The position numbers and the translations under genes were made by a program. The notes under the pieces are model-generated. The model worked only from the letters and a program-made list of their open reading frames with translations. It did no database searches and was not told the DNA's origin. Shown here piece after piece: positions 9,473 through 19,531 of a stretch of DNA of 64,000 nt. The stretch is from Bradyrhizobium sp. Ash2021 (GTDB taxonomy: Bacteria > Pseudomonadota > Alphaproteobacteria > Rhizobiales > Xanthobacteraceae), in the NCBI RefSeq assembly GCF_031202265.1, contig NZ_CP100604.1:8786501-8850500 (forward strand), given 5' to 3'. How positions within the stretch are numbered: the first letter of the stretch is position 1; each line of letters starts with the position of its first letter.

Positions 9473-11440
9473 ATGTTCAAGATTCGATCGATCGCGGCCC
9501 GACTGATTCTCGCCATTTCGCTGACGGTTGCGGTCGCCTGCGCCATCCTCGGAAGCTTTTCGATCACCCAACAGCGCTCCCTGACGCGGCTCGCGCTCGA
9601 CCAGCAGCTGAAGCTGCAATATGACAGCGTCATCGCCGCCGTCGACTATGAGGGGCGGGCCGCACTCGCAGTCAGTTCCGTGATCGCCGCGCTGCCGCCG
9701 GTCGGCGAGGCCATCGCCAAGGGCGATCGCGACGCCCTGGCAGCGCTGCTTGGCGACGCCAACAAGGCGCTGAATGCGCAAGGGATCCCGCTGATCACGT
9801 TCCAGGTGGCGCCGGCGACCTCGTTCTACCGCGTTCACGCGCCGAAGATTTTCGGTGACGACGTCTCGGGCCGCCGCAACACGGTGGTCGAAGCGATCAA
9901 GACCGGCAAACAGATCGTCGGCGTGGAACCCGGGCGGGAAGCGCTCGGCATCTTCGGCCTGACGCCGATCATGCGTGACGGCAAGAGCTTTGCGAATGTC
10001 GACGTTGGTGCGGCCTTCGGCAAGGAATTCGTCGACCGCGCCAAGAAGCGCTTCGGCATCGACCTTGCCGTGCACTCGTACGAAGGCAACGCCTTCAGAA
10101 AACTCTCGTCGACGTTCGGCGACAGCGTGGTCGCCACCCAGGACGAACTCAAGGGCGTGATGGATGGCGCGGCCTTGCGCCGCGATGCCGTCCTCGACGG
10201 CCATCCCGCCGCGCTCTATCTCGGGCAGATCAGGAACTATGCCGGCCAGCCGGTCGCGGTGCTGGAGATCATCAAGGATACGACCGAGTATGAGGCGGCC
10301 GCGGCGGCTTCGCAGCGCAATCTGATCCTCGGCACCGCCGCGATCCTGGCCGGTGCGGTGTTGCTGGCTTTTCTGCTCGGGCGCGGCCTGTCGCGTCCGT
10401 TGACGGCGATCACCGCGGTCATGAACCGCCTGTCGAGCGGCGACACCACGGTCACGATTCCCGGCAGCGAGCGCCGCGACGAACTCGGCACCATGGCGGG
10501 CGCGGTCGACGTGTTCCGCCGCAACATGCTGGAGGCAAGTTCGCTGCGCGAGGCGCAGGAGGCCGACAAGCAGCAGGCGGAGCTGGAGAAGAAGGCCCTG
10601 CAACGCCAGATGGCGGACCGTTTCGAGGCCGACGTCAAGGGCGTGGTCAATGCCGTCGCCAAGGCGACAAAGGACATGCAGCGGGTGGCGGGCGAGATCA
10701 CGGCCAGCGTCGATGGCACTTCGCAACGCGCGGCCGCCGCGGCCGCCGCCTCCGAAGAAGCCTCGGCCAGCGTCAGCACGGTCGCCGCCGCCACCGAGGA
10801 GCTGGCGTCGTCGGTCACCGAGATCGGCCGTCAGGTCACCCATTCCAGCAGCGTTGCCGATAACGCCGTGGTCAAGGCCGGACAAACCACCGAGATGGTC
10901 GGCAGCCTTGCCACCGCCGCCGAAAAGATCGGCGATGTGCTGCGCCTGATCGGGGCAATCGCGAGCCAGACCAACCTGCTGGCGCTCAATGCGACGATCG
11001 AGGCCGCACGCGCCGGCGAAGCCGGCCGGGGTTTTGCCGTGGTCGCGTCCGAGGTCAAGGAGCTCGCCAGCCAGACGGCGAAGGCAACCGAGGAGATCGC
11101 GGGACAGGTCGCCGCGATCCAGTCCGCCACCGGCCACTGTGTGACCGCGATCGGCGGCATCAGCGACACCATCCGGGAGATCAGCGGCATCGCCACCACC
11201 ATCGCCGCAGCCGTGGAAGAACAGGGTTCAGCGACGCGCGAGATTGCGCGAAGCGTGCAGCAGGCTGCCGCCGGCACCGGTGAAGTCTCGGTCAATGTCG
11301 CCGGCGCCAGCCAGTCCGCCGACCAGTCGCGCGCGCTGGCCGACAACGTCCGCGACGCGACCGGCGAACTCAGCCAGCAGGCCAATGCGCTGTTCGAGAG
11401 CGTCGATAGTTTTCTGGCCGGCCTGCGCAATGCGGCGTAG
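9473..11440 (+). CDS. Methyl-accepting chemotaxis protein with periplasmic Cache-like sensor
   Basis: A 655-residue chemoreceptor. A first membrane segment lies at about residues 8-30 and a periplasmic sensor at about 32-280, which contains an sCache-like pattern ([17 protein letters not shown], later [19 protein letters not shown]). A second membrane segment lies at about 282-305, followed by HAMP at 305-355 and a full methyl-accepting signalling domain. The kinase-control tip reads [20 protein letters not shown]. The sensor type suggests small organic ligands, but no ligand can be named. It stands alone, so it probably feeds a chemosensory array encoded elsewhere. Confidence 0.92.
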   Translation: MFKIRSIAARLILAISLTVAVACAILGSFSITQQRSLTRLALDQQLKLQYDSVIAAVDYEGRAALAVSSVIAALPPVGEAIAKGDRDALAALLGDANKALNAQGIPLITFQVAPATSFYRVHAPKIFGDDVSGRRNTVVEAIKTGKQIVGVEPGREALGIFGLTPIMRDGKSFANVDVGAAFGKEFVDRAKKRFGIDLAVHSYEGNAFRKLSSTFGDSVVATQDELKGVMDGAALRRDAVLDGHPAALYLGQIRNYAGQPVAVLEIIKDTTEYEAAAAASQRNLILGTAAILAGAVLLAFLLGRGLSRPLTAITAVMNRLSSGDTTVTIPGSERRDELGTMAGAVDVFRRNMLEASSLREAQEADKQQAELEKKALQRQMADRFEADVKGVVNAVAKATKDMQRVAGEITASVDGTSQRAAAAAAASEEASASVSTVAAATEELASSVTEIGRQVTHSSSVADNAVVKAGQTTEMVGSLATAAEKIGDVLRLIGAIASQTNLLALNATIEAARAGEAGRGFAVVASEVKELASQTAKATEEIAGQVAAIQSATGHCVTAIGGISDTIREISGIATTIAAAVEEQGSATREIARSVQQAAAGTGEVSVNVAGASQSADQSRALADNVRDATGELSQQANALFESVDSFLAGLRNAA

Positions 11441-11517
11441 GCGAAAGGGGTCTGACTTCCATTGGGTGGGCGGCTGACCTCGTGTGCGCAGCCACATTCG
11501 CGGAATGGCGACCCTGG

Positions 11518-11985
11518 ATGAAGAAGTCAGTGAAGAAAGGCGCGGCAAGGAAACCGCGCGCGGGAAGTTCAAATCCCGCGGTCGAAGCCGTGTTCGGCGC
11601 CTATCCCCGGTCGGTCAAGGCCAAATTGCTGGCGCTGCGCCGGCTGATCTTCGATACCGCGAAAGCGACAAAGGGCGTCGGCGCGCTGGAAGAAGCCCTG
11701 AAATGGGGACAGCCGAGTTATCTCACGCCTGAGACGAAGAGCGGCAGCACGATCCGGATCGACCAGGTGAAGCCGGAAGCCGGCCAGGTCGCGGTCTATT
11801 TCCATTGCCAGACCAATCTGGTTGAGACGTTTCGCGAGCTTTATCCGGAGCTGAGTTTTGGCGGCAACCGCAGCATCCTGCTCAGCGCCGGCGACAAGCT
11901 CCCCGCAGCCGCGCTGCGCCACTGCGTGGCGCTGGCGCTGACCTATCATCTGAACAATCGGAAGACGCGGCGCGACCGCCGATAG
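11518..11985 (+). CDS. DUF1801-domain protein
   Basis: A 155-residue cytoplasmic protein with a basic N-terminus (MKKSVKKGAARKPRAGSS) and a DUF1801/YdhG-like domain (FGAYPRSVKAKLLALRRLIF, EEALKWGQPSYLTP). Function is unknown for this family; it has a Bet v 1-unrelated alpha/beta fold and is often encoded singly. An in-frame extension to 11482 exists but adds only unconserved residues, so the internal ATG is preferred. No partner gene is evident. Confidence 0.75.
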   Translation: MKKSVKKGAARKPRAGSSNPAVEAVFGAYPRSVKAKLLALRRLIFDTAKATKGVGALEEALKWGQPSYLTPETKSGSTIRIDQVKPEAGQVAVYFHCQTNLVETFRELYPELSFGGNRSILLSAGDKLPAAALRHCVALALTYHLNNRKTRRDRR

Positions 11986-12176
11986 GCCGTCTGCGGCTCA
12001 AATTCCGCATCGCAGCGACATGAAGCGATGTGCCGATGGGCGACATTGCGTGTCGAAGAGGTCTCCAACTGATGCGACGCTCGAATCCCGCCGGCACTGA
12101 TATGACCGTCACAGAAAACACAGCGTAGGCTCTCGATCGCAGGGCAAAAGGACCCCGATCACCAATAATCGGACCG

Positions 12177-13466
12177 TCACCAGTTCTTGAATGTCGGCTC
12201 GATGCACCCCCCGCAGACCCAAGGAAAGGACCAATCGGCCGTACGCTTGGCACTGTCGGGAATGTACTTGCTCCAGGCATCCGCTCGGACCGGATTGATC
12301 GACTGCCAAACGACATCAAAGGTCCCGGAAGAATTTATTTTGCCTATCATGACTGGCTTGGAAAGATGGTGATTAGTGTTCATCACAACCTCGAAGCCGC
12401 TCGGCGCCTTGATTCTTTGACCGTACATGGCCTGCCGGACCGCATCCACGTCGGTGGTGCCCGCCTGGACAACGGCTTGCGCCCACATCCGGAAGCCAAT
12501 GAAGGTGGCTTCCATCGGGTCATTTGTAATTTTGTCTCGTTGCTCGTTGAAGTCCGCCCACATTTTCACGAACACTTCGTTTTCTGCCGAGTTGATCGAC
12601 TGGAAGTAATTCCAGGCCGCCAGGTGCCCGACGGGGGCGATGTCCTCGCCGAGCAATTCGCGCTGGCCGATGGAGAGAGCCATGACTGGAATTGCGTTGG
12701 CGTCTACCCGTTGGGCTTCGAGTTCCCTGTAGAAATACGTATTTGCATCTCCGTTAACGGTCGATATGACCGCGGTCTTTTTTCCCTCCGAACCGAAGGC
12801 TTTGATCCTCTCGACGATCTCTTGCCATTCGGAATGGCCGAACGGCGTATAAATCGTCGTAATGTCGTCTGGCGATACCCCCTCTGCAGCAAGATACGCG
12901 CTCAAGATTCGGTTGGTCGTGCGCGGATAGACGTAGTCAGTACCGAGCAGAACCCATCTGCGGACTTCGCCTCCTTCCCTGCTCATCAGATATCGAACAG
13001 CCGGAATTGCCTGCTGATTCGGCGCGGCCCCCATGTAGAAAATGTTGCGCGAGCTTTCTTCACCCTCGTATTGCACCGGGTAGAAAAGCAGGCCGTTCAA
13101 TTGCTCGAAGACCGGCAGAACGGACTTACGGGAGGCGGACGTCCAGCAACCGAACACGACCGCGACCTTTTGCTTCGAAAGTAGTTCCCTGGCTTCTTTC
13201 GCAAAGGCGTCCCAATCAGACGCGGGATCAACGATCACCGGTTCCAATTTCCGTCCCAGCAGCCCACCTTTCCTGTTTTGGTCTTCTATCAGCATGAGAA
13301 CCGTGTCCTTGAGTACCGACTCGCTGATTGCCATGGTGCCTGACAGAGAATGAAGAATTCCGATTTTGATGGTGTCTTCGCCCGCGTGAGCCGCCGAAAC
13401 GACGAGCACGAGCCACAAACCGAACAACCTTGGCATGACACCTCGTAGCGTGGAAGTTGATTTCAT
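12177..13466 (-). CDS. UrtA-like ABC substrate-binding protein (urea/amide type), orphan
   Basis: A 429-residue exported protein with signal peptide (LFGLWLVLVVSAAHA) and the UrtA/AmiC-type periplasmic-binding fold: IKIGILHSLSGTMAISE at the start, VVFGCWTSASRKSVLPVFE, then PVQYEGEESSRNIFYMGA. The C-terminus ends PWVCGGCIEPTFKNW. Close relatives bind urea or short amides and deliver them to UrtBCDE, but no permease or ATPase genes adjoin. Instead its ATG overlaps the stop of a membrane adenylate cyclase gene (ATGA), suggesting the two are made together and that binding may be sensory. The start at 13466 is fixed by that overlap and the signal peptide. Confidence 0.85.
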   Translation of the reverse strand: MKSTSTLRGVMPRLFGLWLVLVVSAAHAGEDTIKIGILHSLSGTMAISESVLKDTVLMLIEDQNRKGGLLGRKLEPVIVDPASDWDAFAKEARELLSKQKVAVVFGCWTSASRKSVLPVFEQLNGLLFYPVQYEGEESSRNIFYMGAAPNQQAIPAVRYLMSREGGEVRRWVLLGTDYVYPRTTNRILSAYLAAEGVSPDDITTIYTPFGHSEWQEIVERIKAFGSEGKKTAVISTVNGDANTYFYRELEAQRVDANAIPVMALSIGQRELLGEDIAPVGHLAAWNYFQSINSAENEVFVKMWADFNEQRDKITNDPMEATFIGFRMWAQAVVQAGTTDVDAVRQAMYGQRIKAPSGFEVVMNTNHHLSKPVMIGKINSSGTFDVVWQSINPVRADAWSKYIPDSAKRTADWSFPWVCGGCIEPTFKNW

Positions 13467-15382
13467 GTCGCTGCCCCGACCAGCTCGAAAATGCGGGTTC
13501 CCTTTGTCATGCCCTTGGCAATGACCGACTCGAGGGGTCTGAACTGAAAGCAATGTTGGGCCCGCAAGTAGACGCCTTCACTCACAAGGATAGCGGTCCC
13601 AAACTCTTTGTTCAGACCTTCAAGGCGCGCTGCCAGATTCACCGTATTGCCGAGAGCCGTGTAGTTCATGCGCTCGATCGAGCCGAGGTTGCCGACGACG
13701 GCCTCCCCGACATGAATGCCAAACCGGGTGAAGAATGGCGTCAGGCCTTCAGCTTCGAACTGAGCGTTGAGCTTTTCGCACGCCATTCTGCCCGAAAGGA
13801 CTGCGCGGCAAGCCCGCTCGATATGGTCGGGCTGTGGATTGGGTGCGTTCCAGAACACCATCACGGCGTCGCCAATAAACTTGTCGACTGTTCCGCCCTC
13901 GACGAGGAAAGCCTCTGTCAGCACGGAGAAATACCGCGACATTTGGCGCATGAGCATGTCGGGGTCGGCGGACTCGGCGATAGTCGTAAAATCCCTAACG
14001 TCGGTGAAAACGACGGTAACCTCCTGTCTGACTCCGCCAAGCTCAGTGGATACGGAATTGTCCATCACCCCTCGGACGATCTCCTTGGGGACGAAGCGAG
14101 CGAACGACCGTATGGTGCGCTGCGCGAGATTCACCGTACTGCCAAGTTCGTGAATTTCCTTAATGCGTGATGCGACCGCCGAGGGGGTGGGCTCGGCCAG
14201 CTTCTGGAGTTTAACTGCCTCAGCCGTTATGCCTTTTAAGGATCGTGACATTCCGCTACCAAATATCCAAACGACCGGAATAAAGGCAGCGCCGGCAATA
14301 ATTGCGAGGATTAGTCCGGTGAACTGTAGCCTTCGAACATTCTGGACAAAGTCTCCTTGGGCCGCCAGCAACAATATGTTGGCGTTGTGCTGCTCGCCCA
14401 GAGTGAATTTCGCTAACCTGAAAAGGTAGCCGTTGCCCTGGTCGTCACGGATATTTCCGTCGTAATAGTCGCGGCCATGCGACCCTCGCAACACAGCCGT
14501 TGCGACCCCCGAGTTGATGTCCTTGATGTTGGGCAATTGCGGTTGTGATGGATGTGTCATCGCATTGGTAACGTATTGTGCAAAATCGGGGTGGGCGATG
14601 AGCGAGCCGGTCGAGTCGAAAATCAAGACGATACCGTGTTCTCCAGGCCGTTGCGTCTGGACGAAATCGCTGAAGGTGTCGAGCTTGAGATCGGCGGCAA
14701 TAACGCCGGGCACCTTGCCCCGCAGGGGTGCGCTAATCGCAATCACCGGCGCGCCGATACTAAACGAAAGATAAGGCAAGGAGACAAGCGACCGGTCGGC
14801 TTTCATCGTCTCGTGATACCAGGGCCGCTTGCGGGCGTCGTATCCGTATTTCCATAGATCCAGTTGTTCGACATCGTTGCCCTGCCGATCTTCAAAAATT
14901 CGTCGCAAGGGCAGTTCGCCACCGGAGCTGGGGCGGACTAAATCGATGGCAATATCAGCGCGAGGTGTCGCACGTAACCTCTCGCGCTGCTCCTCGTTGA
15001 GGTCACTGGTGCGCCGCACCTCCAACCAAGCGCCATTTTCGAAGCCGGCATAGATACTGTCCATTTGGGGCAGTTCCTGCAGTGCGGCTTTGAATAATGC
15101 GATCGCAGGGCCGGTCTCGGTCCATTCATTTGAATCGGCTACGCTGGGGCTGGTTGCCAGCACACGCACCACCGACGCTATAGCGGTTATCTCCGTCTGA
15201 AGACGTCCCAACGCCTTCGTGCTGGTCACGTCCATATAGGCAGACGCAGCTTCTTGCGTTGCCGAATGAAGAGCCCGGACCTGAATAGCAATCAGCAGCG
15301 CGGCCAGAGCGACGATAAACACCATCACCGCGGAGGTAATTGAGGTTCGAAATGTCAACATCCACCGGCCACTTGGCCGCAT
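13463..15382 (-). CDS. Membrane class III adenylate/guanylate cyclase with dCache-like sensor
   Basis: A 639-residue sensor cyclase. Transmembrane segment 1 is at about residues 12-34, followed by a roughly 280-residue periplasmic Cache-like region (DARKRPWYHETMKADRS is the typical dCache strand). Transmembrane segment 2 reads LILAIIAGAAFIPVVWIFG. A HAMP-like linker and a C-terminal class III cyclase domain follow. The metal-binding aspartates are in VVFTDVRDF and GDAVMVFW, and the substrate and transition-state region is NTVNLAARLEG. The ATG at 15382 is preferred to a TTG at 15538. It is the upstream gene of an overlapping pair with the UrtA-like protein. Confidence 0.88.
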   Translation of the reverse strand: MRPSGRWMLTFRTSITSAVMVFIVALAALLIAIQVRALHSATQEAASAYMDVTSTKALGRLQTEITAIASVVRVLATSPSVADSNEWTETGPAIALFKAALQELPQMDSIYAGFENGAWLEVRRTSDLNEEQRERLRATPRADIAIDLVRPSSGGELPLRRIFEDRQGNDVEQLDLWKYGYDARKRPWYHETMKADRSLVSLPYLSFSIGAPVIAISAPLRGKVPGVIAADLKLDTFSDFVQTQRPGEHGIVLIFDSTGSLIAHPDFAQYVTNAMTHPSQPQLPNIKDINSGVATAVLRGSHGRDYYDGNIRDDQGNGYLFRLAKFTLGEQHNANILLLAAQGDFVQNVRRLQFTGLILAIIAGAAFIPVVWIFGSGMSRSLKGITAEAVKLQKLAEPTPSAVASRIKEIHELGSTVNLAQRTIRSFARFVPKEIVRGVMDNSVSTELGGVRQEVTVVFTDVRDFTTIAESADPDMLMRQMSRYFSVLTEAFLVEGGTVDKFIGDAVMVFWNAPNPQPDHIERACRAVLSGRMACEKLNAQFEAEGLTPFFTRFGIHVGEAVVGNLGSIERMNYTALGNTVNLAARLEGLNKEFGTAILVSEGVYLRAQHCFQFRPLESVIAKGMTKGTRIFELVGAAT

Positions 15383-15930
15383 AGGTGCTTTGAGTTCAAT
15401 CTCCTGCAAAATATCGCTTGCTGCCTTAGGTAATACTGCGGCCGCTCCGCACGGGGAGAGTTGGGACGGGTCGTTGCACAGCCACGATGCATCCTCAGCA
15501 CGGACGGCGCTTGTACGTGGCTGCTCGATTGGGGCCAATCGTGCTCCAGACTTTGGTGATGAGAGTCGAGCACAAGGCGGCGCCAGCTGTGTATCTCGAG
15601 CAAAAACAACCTGCGCAGCGATCTGTTCGTGAGTTCGGGGGACAGGCTCCCAAAGTTCGTGGCTTCTTGTTTGCTTGAGGTCCGCTTGGGGTCATGCGCG
15701 ACCGCGGCGTGCCAGCGGCAAGTTCGGCCATGTCTGTTATGCCGCCGAAAGCGGAAATAAATTCAGAGCAATAGCGGCTCCCGAGGGGCCATTGCGGATT
15801 GATGGCGCCGCCATGGACGTGATTCAGGCTCGCATCAATCCGAATTTGGCCGCACGCTAATGAGCCCGCGCCCTGACGACCCCCGCCGAGGCTAAACTCA
15901 TTCGCTCCATCCATCTCGTGTGCGCGTTTT
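15383..15930. other. Intergenic spacer without convincing gene
   Basis: Upstream of the cyclase gene, no reading frame here shows family motifs or a good ribosome-binding site. The segment should hold the promoter of the cyclase-UrtA pair, but I cannot identify a specific -35/-10 or operator. The next 0.8 kb is repeat DNA. Confidence 0.5.
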
Positions 15931-15934
15931 GCAC

Positions 15935-16470
15935 CCGACGGGCAAATCACTGCCCGTCGGGCAAAAACCCGTCCAGTCCCTCCGATAAAAATATTTCCCT
16001 TTCCCCGTCGGGCAAATCAGCGCTACCAGCTCGCCCCGTCCTTTCCCGGCAAGAGGGGCGTATCGCGATCGTCACGAACGCGGGATGGGATGCGGTGGAC
16101 GCTGCAGCGTCGGCGCGAAACGGTGTCGCAGGGCGAGTCTCTCGTGAGCGATCAACCGGCGCGCAGGACCAACGGCGCTGATGCGTACGGCAAAACCGTG
16201 TGGTCCTGACACCCGTTGCTGGTGTCAAGTCGGCGGAGGTTTTGGTCAGCCCAACCGGGCGCGACAAAGCCTTTAATTCGCCGATGACGGTGACAAGACG
16301 AATTCGTCGCCGGGGAGAGCGCGGCATAAGTCGTCAAACCATTGTGCGGGGGATGCCGGAGTGTTTCCGCTGAACCTGTATGCTCGTGTGCGTTTCTTTT
16401 GTGCGCTTTGCACACGAGACCGCGGGTGCAGCGCGCACCCGGCATTCCCTGCTCCCTCTTTTTTCGAGGG
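15935..16470. repeat. Dispersed mosaic repeat, copy A (inverted relative to copy B near 30.5-31.1 kb)
   Basis: This non-coding stretch matches the reverse complement of about 30515-31110 block by block. Shared blocks are the gcccgtcgggcaa repeats, the gaatattttt / aaaaatattt block, the cgcgatcgtcacgaacgcg block, the caccagcaacgggtgtc block, and the cacacgagaccgcgggtgcagcg block. Several short overlapping frames occur on both strands but none has family motifs. It is a dispersed repeat element of unknown class. Confidence 0.7.
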
Positions 16471-16551
16471 ACATGCTTGCAAACCTCGGGCAGATCGTGC
16501 CGCGAGAAGGCGAAGCCGTAGCTGCTGTTTGAAAATTGAATCACGATCTCA

Positions 16552-16643
16552 CCACGTCATTGCGAGGAGCTCTTGCGACGAAGCAATCCATTCTTCTTTT
16601 GCGCGGTGAAATGGATTGCTTCGCTGTGCTCGCAATGACGTGG
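16552..16643. repeat. Long imperfect hairpin repeat (cattgcgag...gaagcaatcca family)
   Basis: Inverted arms ccacgtcattgcgag and ctcgcaatgacgtgg enclose inner arms gaagcaatccatt and aatggattgcttc. The same hairpin occurs at 30361-30447 and half of it at 31138-31168. It lies next to copy A of the mosaic repeat, as the other copies lie next to copy B, so the two repeat families travel together. Confidence 0.8.
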
Positions 16644-16734
16644 ATAGGCTGCAGCGCTTGAGTCCCGACGCCTCATGTGTAATTGCGCACCAGTTCGGGG
16701 ACGACGAGTATCACCGCTCTCGATCTCTACGACC

Positions 16735-18954
16735 TCACGCCACCAGCGCCGCTTCGTCTTCAGCCCCCGCGCCGCTCTGCGCCTTCAAGAGGTTGACGAT
16801 CTCGGCATTGGGCCGCGCGTGGCTGAACAGGAAGCCCTGTCCCTCGTGGCAACCCTCGTCGCGCAGGCAGCTGAATTCGGCTTCGGTCTCGACGCCTTCA
16901 GCCGTGATCGTCACCCCGAGCCCCATGCCAAGGCTGATGATCGAGCGTACGATCGCCTGCGCATCGCGGTTGGAGCCGAGGTCACGCGCGAACGACTGGT
17001 CGATCTTGATCTTGTCGAACGGAAAGCTGCGCAGATAGCTCAGGCTGGAATAGCCGGTGCCGAAATCATCCATCGAGATGCGAACCCCCAGCGACCGCAG
17101 CGCGTGCAGCGTCGCCAGCACCTGGCTGCTCTTTTCCAGCAGCAGCGTCTCGGTGATCTCGAGCTCCAGCCGCCTGGCGGGCAGCCCGGACTGCTTCAGC
17201 GCGTCCATCACCACCGACAGCAAATTGCCGACCCTGAACTGCAGGGGCGACAAATTGACCGCAACGCGGACGTCGTCGGGCCATTGCGCGGCATCCAGGC
17301 AGGCACGCTGCAGCATCAGCCCGCCCAGCGCGTTGATCAGGCCGGTCTCTTCGGCAACGGGAATGAATTCGGCCGGCGAGATCATGCCGCGTTCGGCATG
17401 CGGCCAGCGCACCAGCGCCTCGCAACCGGTGATCCGTCCGGTCGAGAGATCGACCAGCGGCTGGTAGTAGGGCCGCAGCACGCCGTTCTGGATCGCGTCA
17501 CGCAGATCGATCTCGATCTTGCGGCGGGTCTGGGCACGCGCATCCATTTCAGCCTCGAAGAAGGAGAAGGTGCCGCGAAAATCGTTCTTGGCGCGGGACA
17601 GCGCCATGTCGGCGTTCTTCAGCAGTTTTTCGGACTCCTCGCCGTCGCCGGGCGACACGGCAATGCCGATGCTGGCGCCGATGACGACGGAATGGCCGTC
17701 CAGCAGATAGGGGTCGCCGATCGCCTCCAGCAGACGCCGCGCCAGCAACACCGCGTCCTCGGGGCGCGTCACCCCGCTCTGGACGATCGCGAATTCGTCG
17801 GAGTTGAGGCGCGCCAGTATATCTTCCTCGCGCAATGTCGATCGCAGCCGCTTGGCGACGCCGCGCAACAGCTTGTCGCCGATGCCGTGGCCGAGCGTAT
17901 CGTTGACCGCCTTGAAATTATCGAGGCCGAGCACCAGCACCGCGGCCTTTTCGGCGCCGCGTCGGGTGTGCAGCAAGATGTCGTCCATTTGCTGGCGCAG
18001 CAGGTTGCGGTTCGGCAACCCGGTCAAGCTATCGTGCTGAGCCATGAAGGCCAGCCGCGCCTCGGCGCGCTTGCGTTCGGTGATGTCCATCAGCGCCAGC
18101 AATATGGCCGGCCGATCGCCATGGACGAGCTGGCGCGAATAGATCGCCAGATCGATCAGCGCACCGTCGGCCCGGACATGCTTCCAGGTTCGCGCCGTCT
18201 GCTCGTCGCTGGAGTGGTCTCCGGCCCACGGCAGCTCGCTGTCGAAGGCCTGCAGGTTGCGGATCGTCAGCTTCTCGAATTCGGCGCGGCTGTAGCCGTA
18301 ATGCTCGACGGCGGCGTCGTTGACGCCGAGGATGCGTTCGCCATCCAGCGCGCAGACGATCATCGGAACCGGATTGGAGTCGAACAGCAGCCGGAACGAG
18401 GCCTCGCGCTGCTTCAGCTCGGTGATGTCGACGCGCAGACCGATGACGCCGCCGTCCTCGGTCAGCCGCTCCTCGATCAGGATGACGCGGCCATCGGCCA
18501 GGGTCTGCTCATGGCGCTCGCCGGGCCGGTAGAGTTTTGTAAGCCGTTCGGCGATCCATTCTTCCTCGCGGCCGATCGCTTCCGGATAATCGCCACGCTC
18601 GACGCCGATTCGGATGGTGTCCTGCAGCCGCGCGCCATGCTCGAACAGGTCCGAGCTGCGGTTGTAGATTTCCGAATACTTCTTGTTCCAGAGGATGTAG
18701 CGGCCTTCGGCGTCGAGGAACACGATGCCCTGCGGCAGGATGTCGATCGCCTCGCGCAGCCGCTCGTGCGATTTGCGTGCCTCCGCAATCGCAGCCTCCG
18801 CCTCGGCGCGCTTGCGCACGATCTCGCCGATCTCGCCGGAAACACGCCGGCCGCCGCCGGAAAGCTTCGGACTGGGTTTTGCCGGTCGGCCGGGAATGCG
18901 GGCGATCGCCCTATGCTTCAGTCTCTTGGTTGTCTTTGGCCGAAATTTCGGCAT
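16735..18954 (-). CDS. PAS-PAS-GGDEF-EAL cyclic-di-GMP signalling protein
   Basis: A 739-residue, apparently cytoplasmic protein with no membrane segment. A basic N-terminus and short coiled region are followed by two PAS domains (about residues 45-160 and 165-285), GGDEF and EAL. The GGDEF site reads ARLNSDEFAIV, so both glycines are replaced and diguanylate cyclase activity is doubtful. The EAL domain keeps GCEALVRW, NLSPLQFR, EITETLLLE, DDFGTGYSSLSYL and AEGVETEAE, as expected of an active c-di-GMP phosphodiesterase. The start at 18954 (MPKFRPK) is preferred over an in-frame 19128 because the extra residues look unconserved. Family knowledge suggests the degenerate GGDEF may act as a GTP sensor. 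Confidence 0.92.
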   Translation of the reverse strand: MPKFRPKTTKRLKHRAIARIPGRPAKPSPKLSGGGRRVSGEIGEIVRKRAEAEAAIAEARKSHERLREAIDILPQGIVFLDAEGRYILWNKKYSEIYNRSSDLFEHGARLQDTIRIGVERGDYPEAIGREEEWIAERLTKLYRPGERHEQTLADGRVILIEERLTEDGGVIGLRVDITELKQREASFRLLFDSNPVPMIVCALDGERILGVNDAAVEHYGYSRAEFEKLTIRNLQAFDSELPWAGDHSSDEQTARTWKHVRADGALIDLAIYSRQLVHGDRPAILLALMDITERKRAEARLAFMAQHDSLTGLPNRNLLRQQMDDILLHTRRGAEKAAVLVLGLDNFKAVNDTLGHGIGDKLLRGVAKRLRSTLREEDILARLNSDEFAIVQSGVTRPEDAVLLARRLLEAIGDPYLLDGHSVVIGASIGIAVSPGDGEESEKLLKNADMALSRAKNDFRGTFSFFEAEMDARAQTRRKIEIDLRDAIQNGVLRPYYQPLVDLSTGRITGCEALVRWPHAERGMISPAEFIPVAEETGLINALGGLMLQRACLDAAQWPDDVRVAVNLSPLQFRVGNLLSVVMDALKQSGLPARRLELEITETLLLEKSSQVLATLHALRSLGVRISMDDFGTGYSSLSYLRSFPFDKIKIDQSFARDLGSNRDAQAIVRSIISLGMGLGVTITAEGVETEAEFSCLRDEGCHEGQGFLFSHARPNAEIVNLLKAQSGAGAEDEAALVA

Positions 18955-19277
18955 TGCCACGCCCCACTCGCATTCTGCGTGCAATGTTCTCCGATAAGTG
19001 TCTGAAAAAATGGTATCTCTTGCCGGTTCCACCGATCCGGCAGCCGGTCTCGGCTGCCCGTTAAAAGGGCGAACTCGCGTCATGCGTGTGGTCTCGCACG
19101 ATGCCGACGGCGCCGGCAGCAACGACACAAGGCAGAATCGCAGATTGCCGGTAACGGGTATGCGACATCAGGCGCGGCTGCACAATGAATGCGCGAAATC
19201 CGACGTCGCGCATGAATATTCGCCAATGATGGACAGGGTTATCGAACGGTTAAGAACCGCCGGCGGGCCGCCCTACT

Positions 19278-19502
19278 TTAGTTGATCTCGATGCGCGTAA
19301 TGCGAGGTCCGTTGCGCTGGACCAATGCGAACAGCGCCGCCGCGTGCGCAGGATGCAGCCTGACGCAGCCGTGCGAGGCAGGACCGCCGAGCCGCGCGAG
19401 CTCATTGGTGCCGTGAATGGCGAAGCCGTAATAGAAGAAGATCGCGTGCGGCATCGGCGCGTTGTAATATTTGCGCGAGAAATAATACCGCGCCGATTCC
19501 AT
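19278..19502 (-). pseudogene. L,D-transpeptidase (YkuD) C-terminal fragment
   Basis: The 74-residue frame contains the complete catalytic core of an L,D-transpeptidase: AIHGTNELARLGGPASHGCVRLHP with the catalytic cysteine in SHGCVRLHP. It begins at SRKYYNAPMPHAIFF, where intact family members are already about two-thirds through; signal peptide and N-terminal half of the domain are missing. Upstream codons remain open but bear no resemblance to the family, and the mepA gene starts 30 bases away in the opposite direction. I infer truncation by a deletion or rearrangement next to mepA. Confidence 0.7.
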
Positions 19503-19531
19503 GCTACGCTGGTGCCCAATAGAGTGCCCCC

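Noticed and set aside
7535..11137. 1200-codon open frame on the minus strand
   Set aside because: It runs antisense to the MazEF pair, the flavoprotein and the chemoreceptor, has His/Arg/Asp-rich composition typical of the antisense frame of high-GC genes, and has no family motif.
16152..16544. Short open frames in the 16-kb and 30-31-kb repeats that resemble each other
   Set aside because: Similarity comes from the shared non-coding repeat; frames overlap on both strands and lack ribosome-binding sites and motifs.
16675..19005. 776-codon open frame on the plus strand
   Set aside because: Antisense to the GGDEF-EAL gene, which has clear motifs in every domain.
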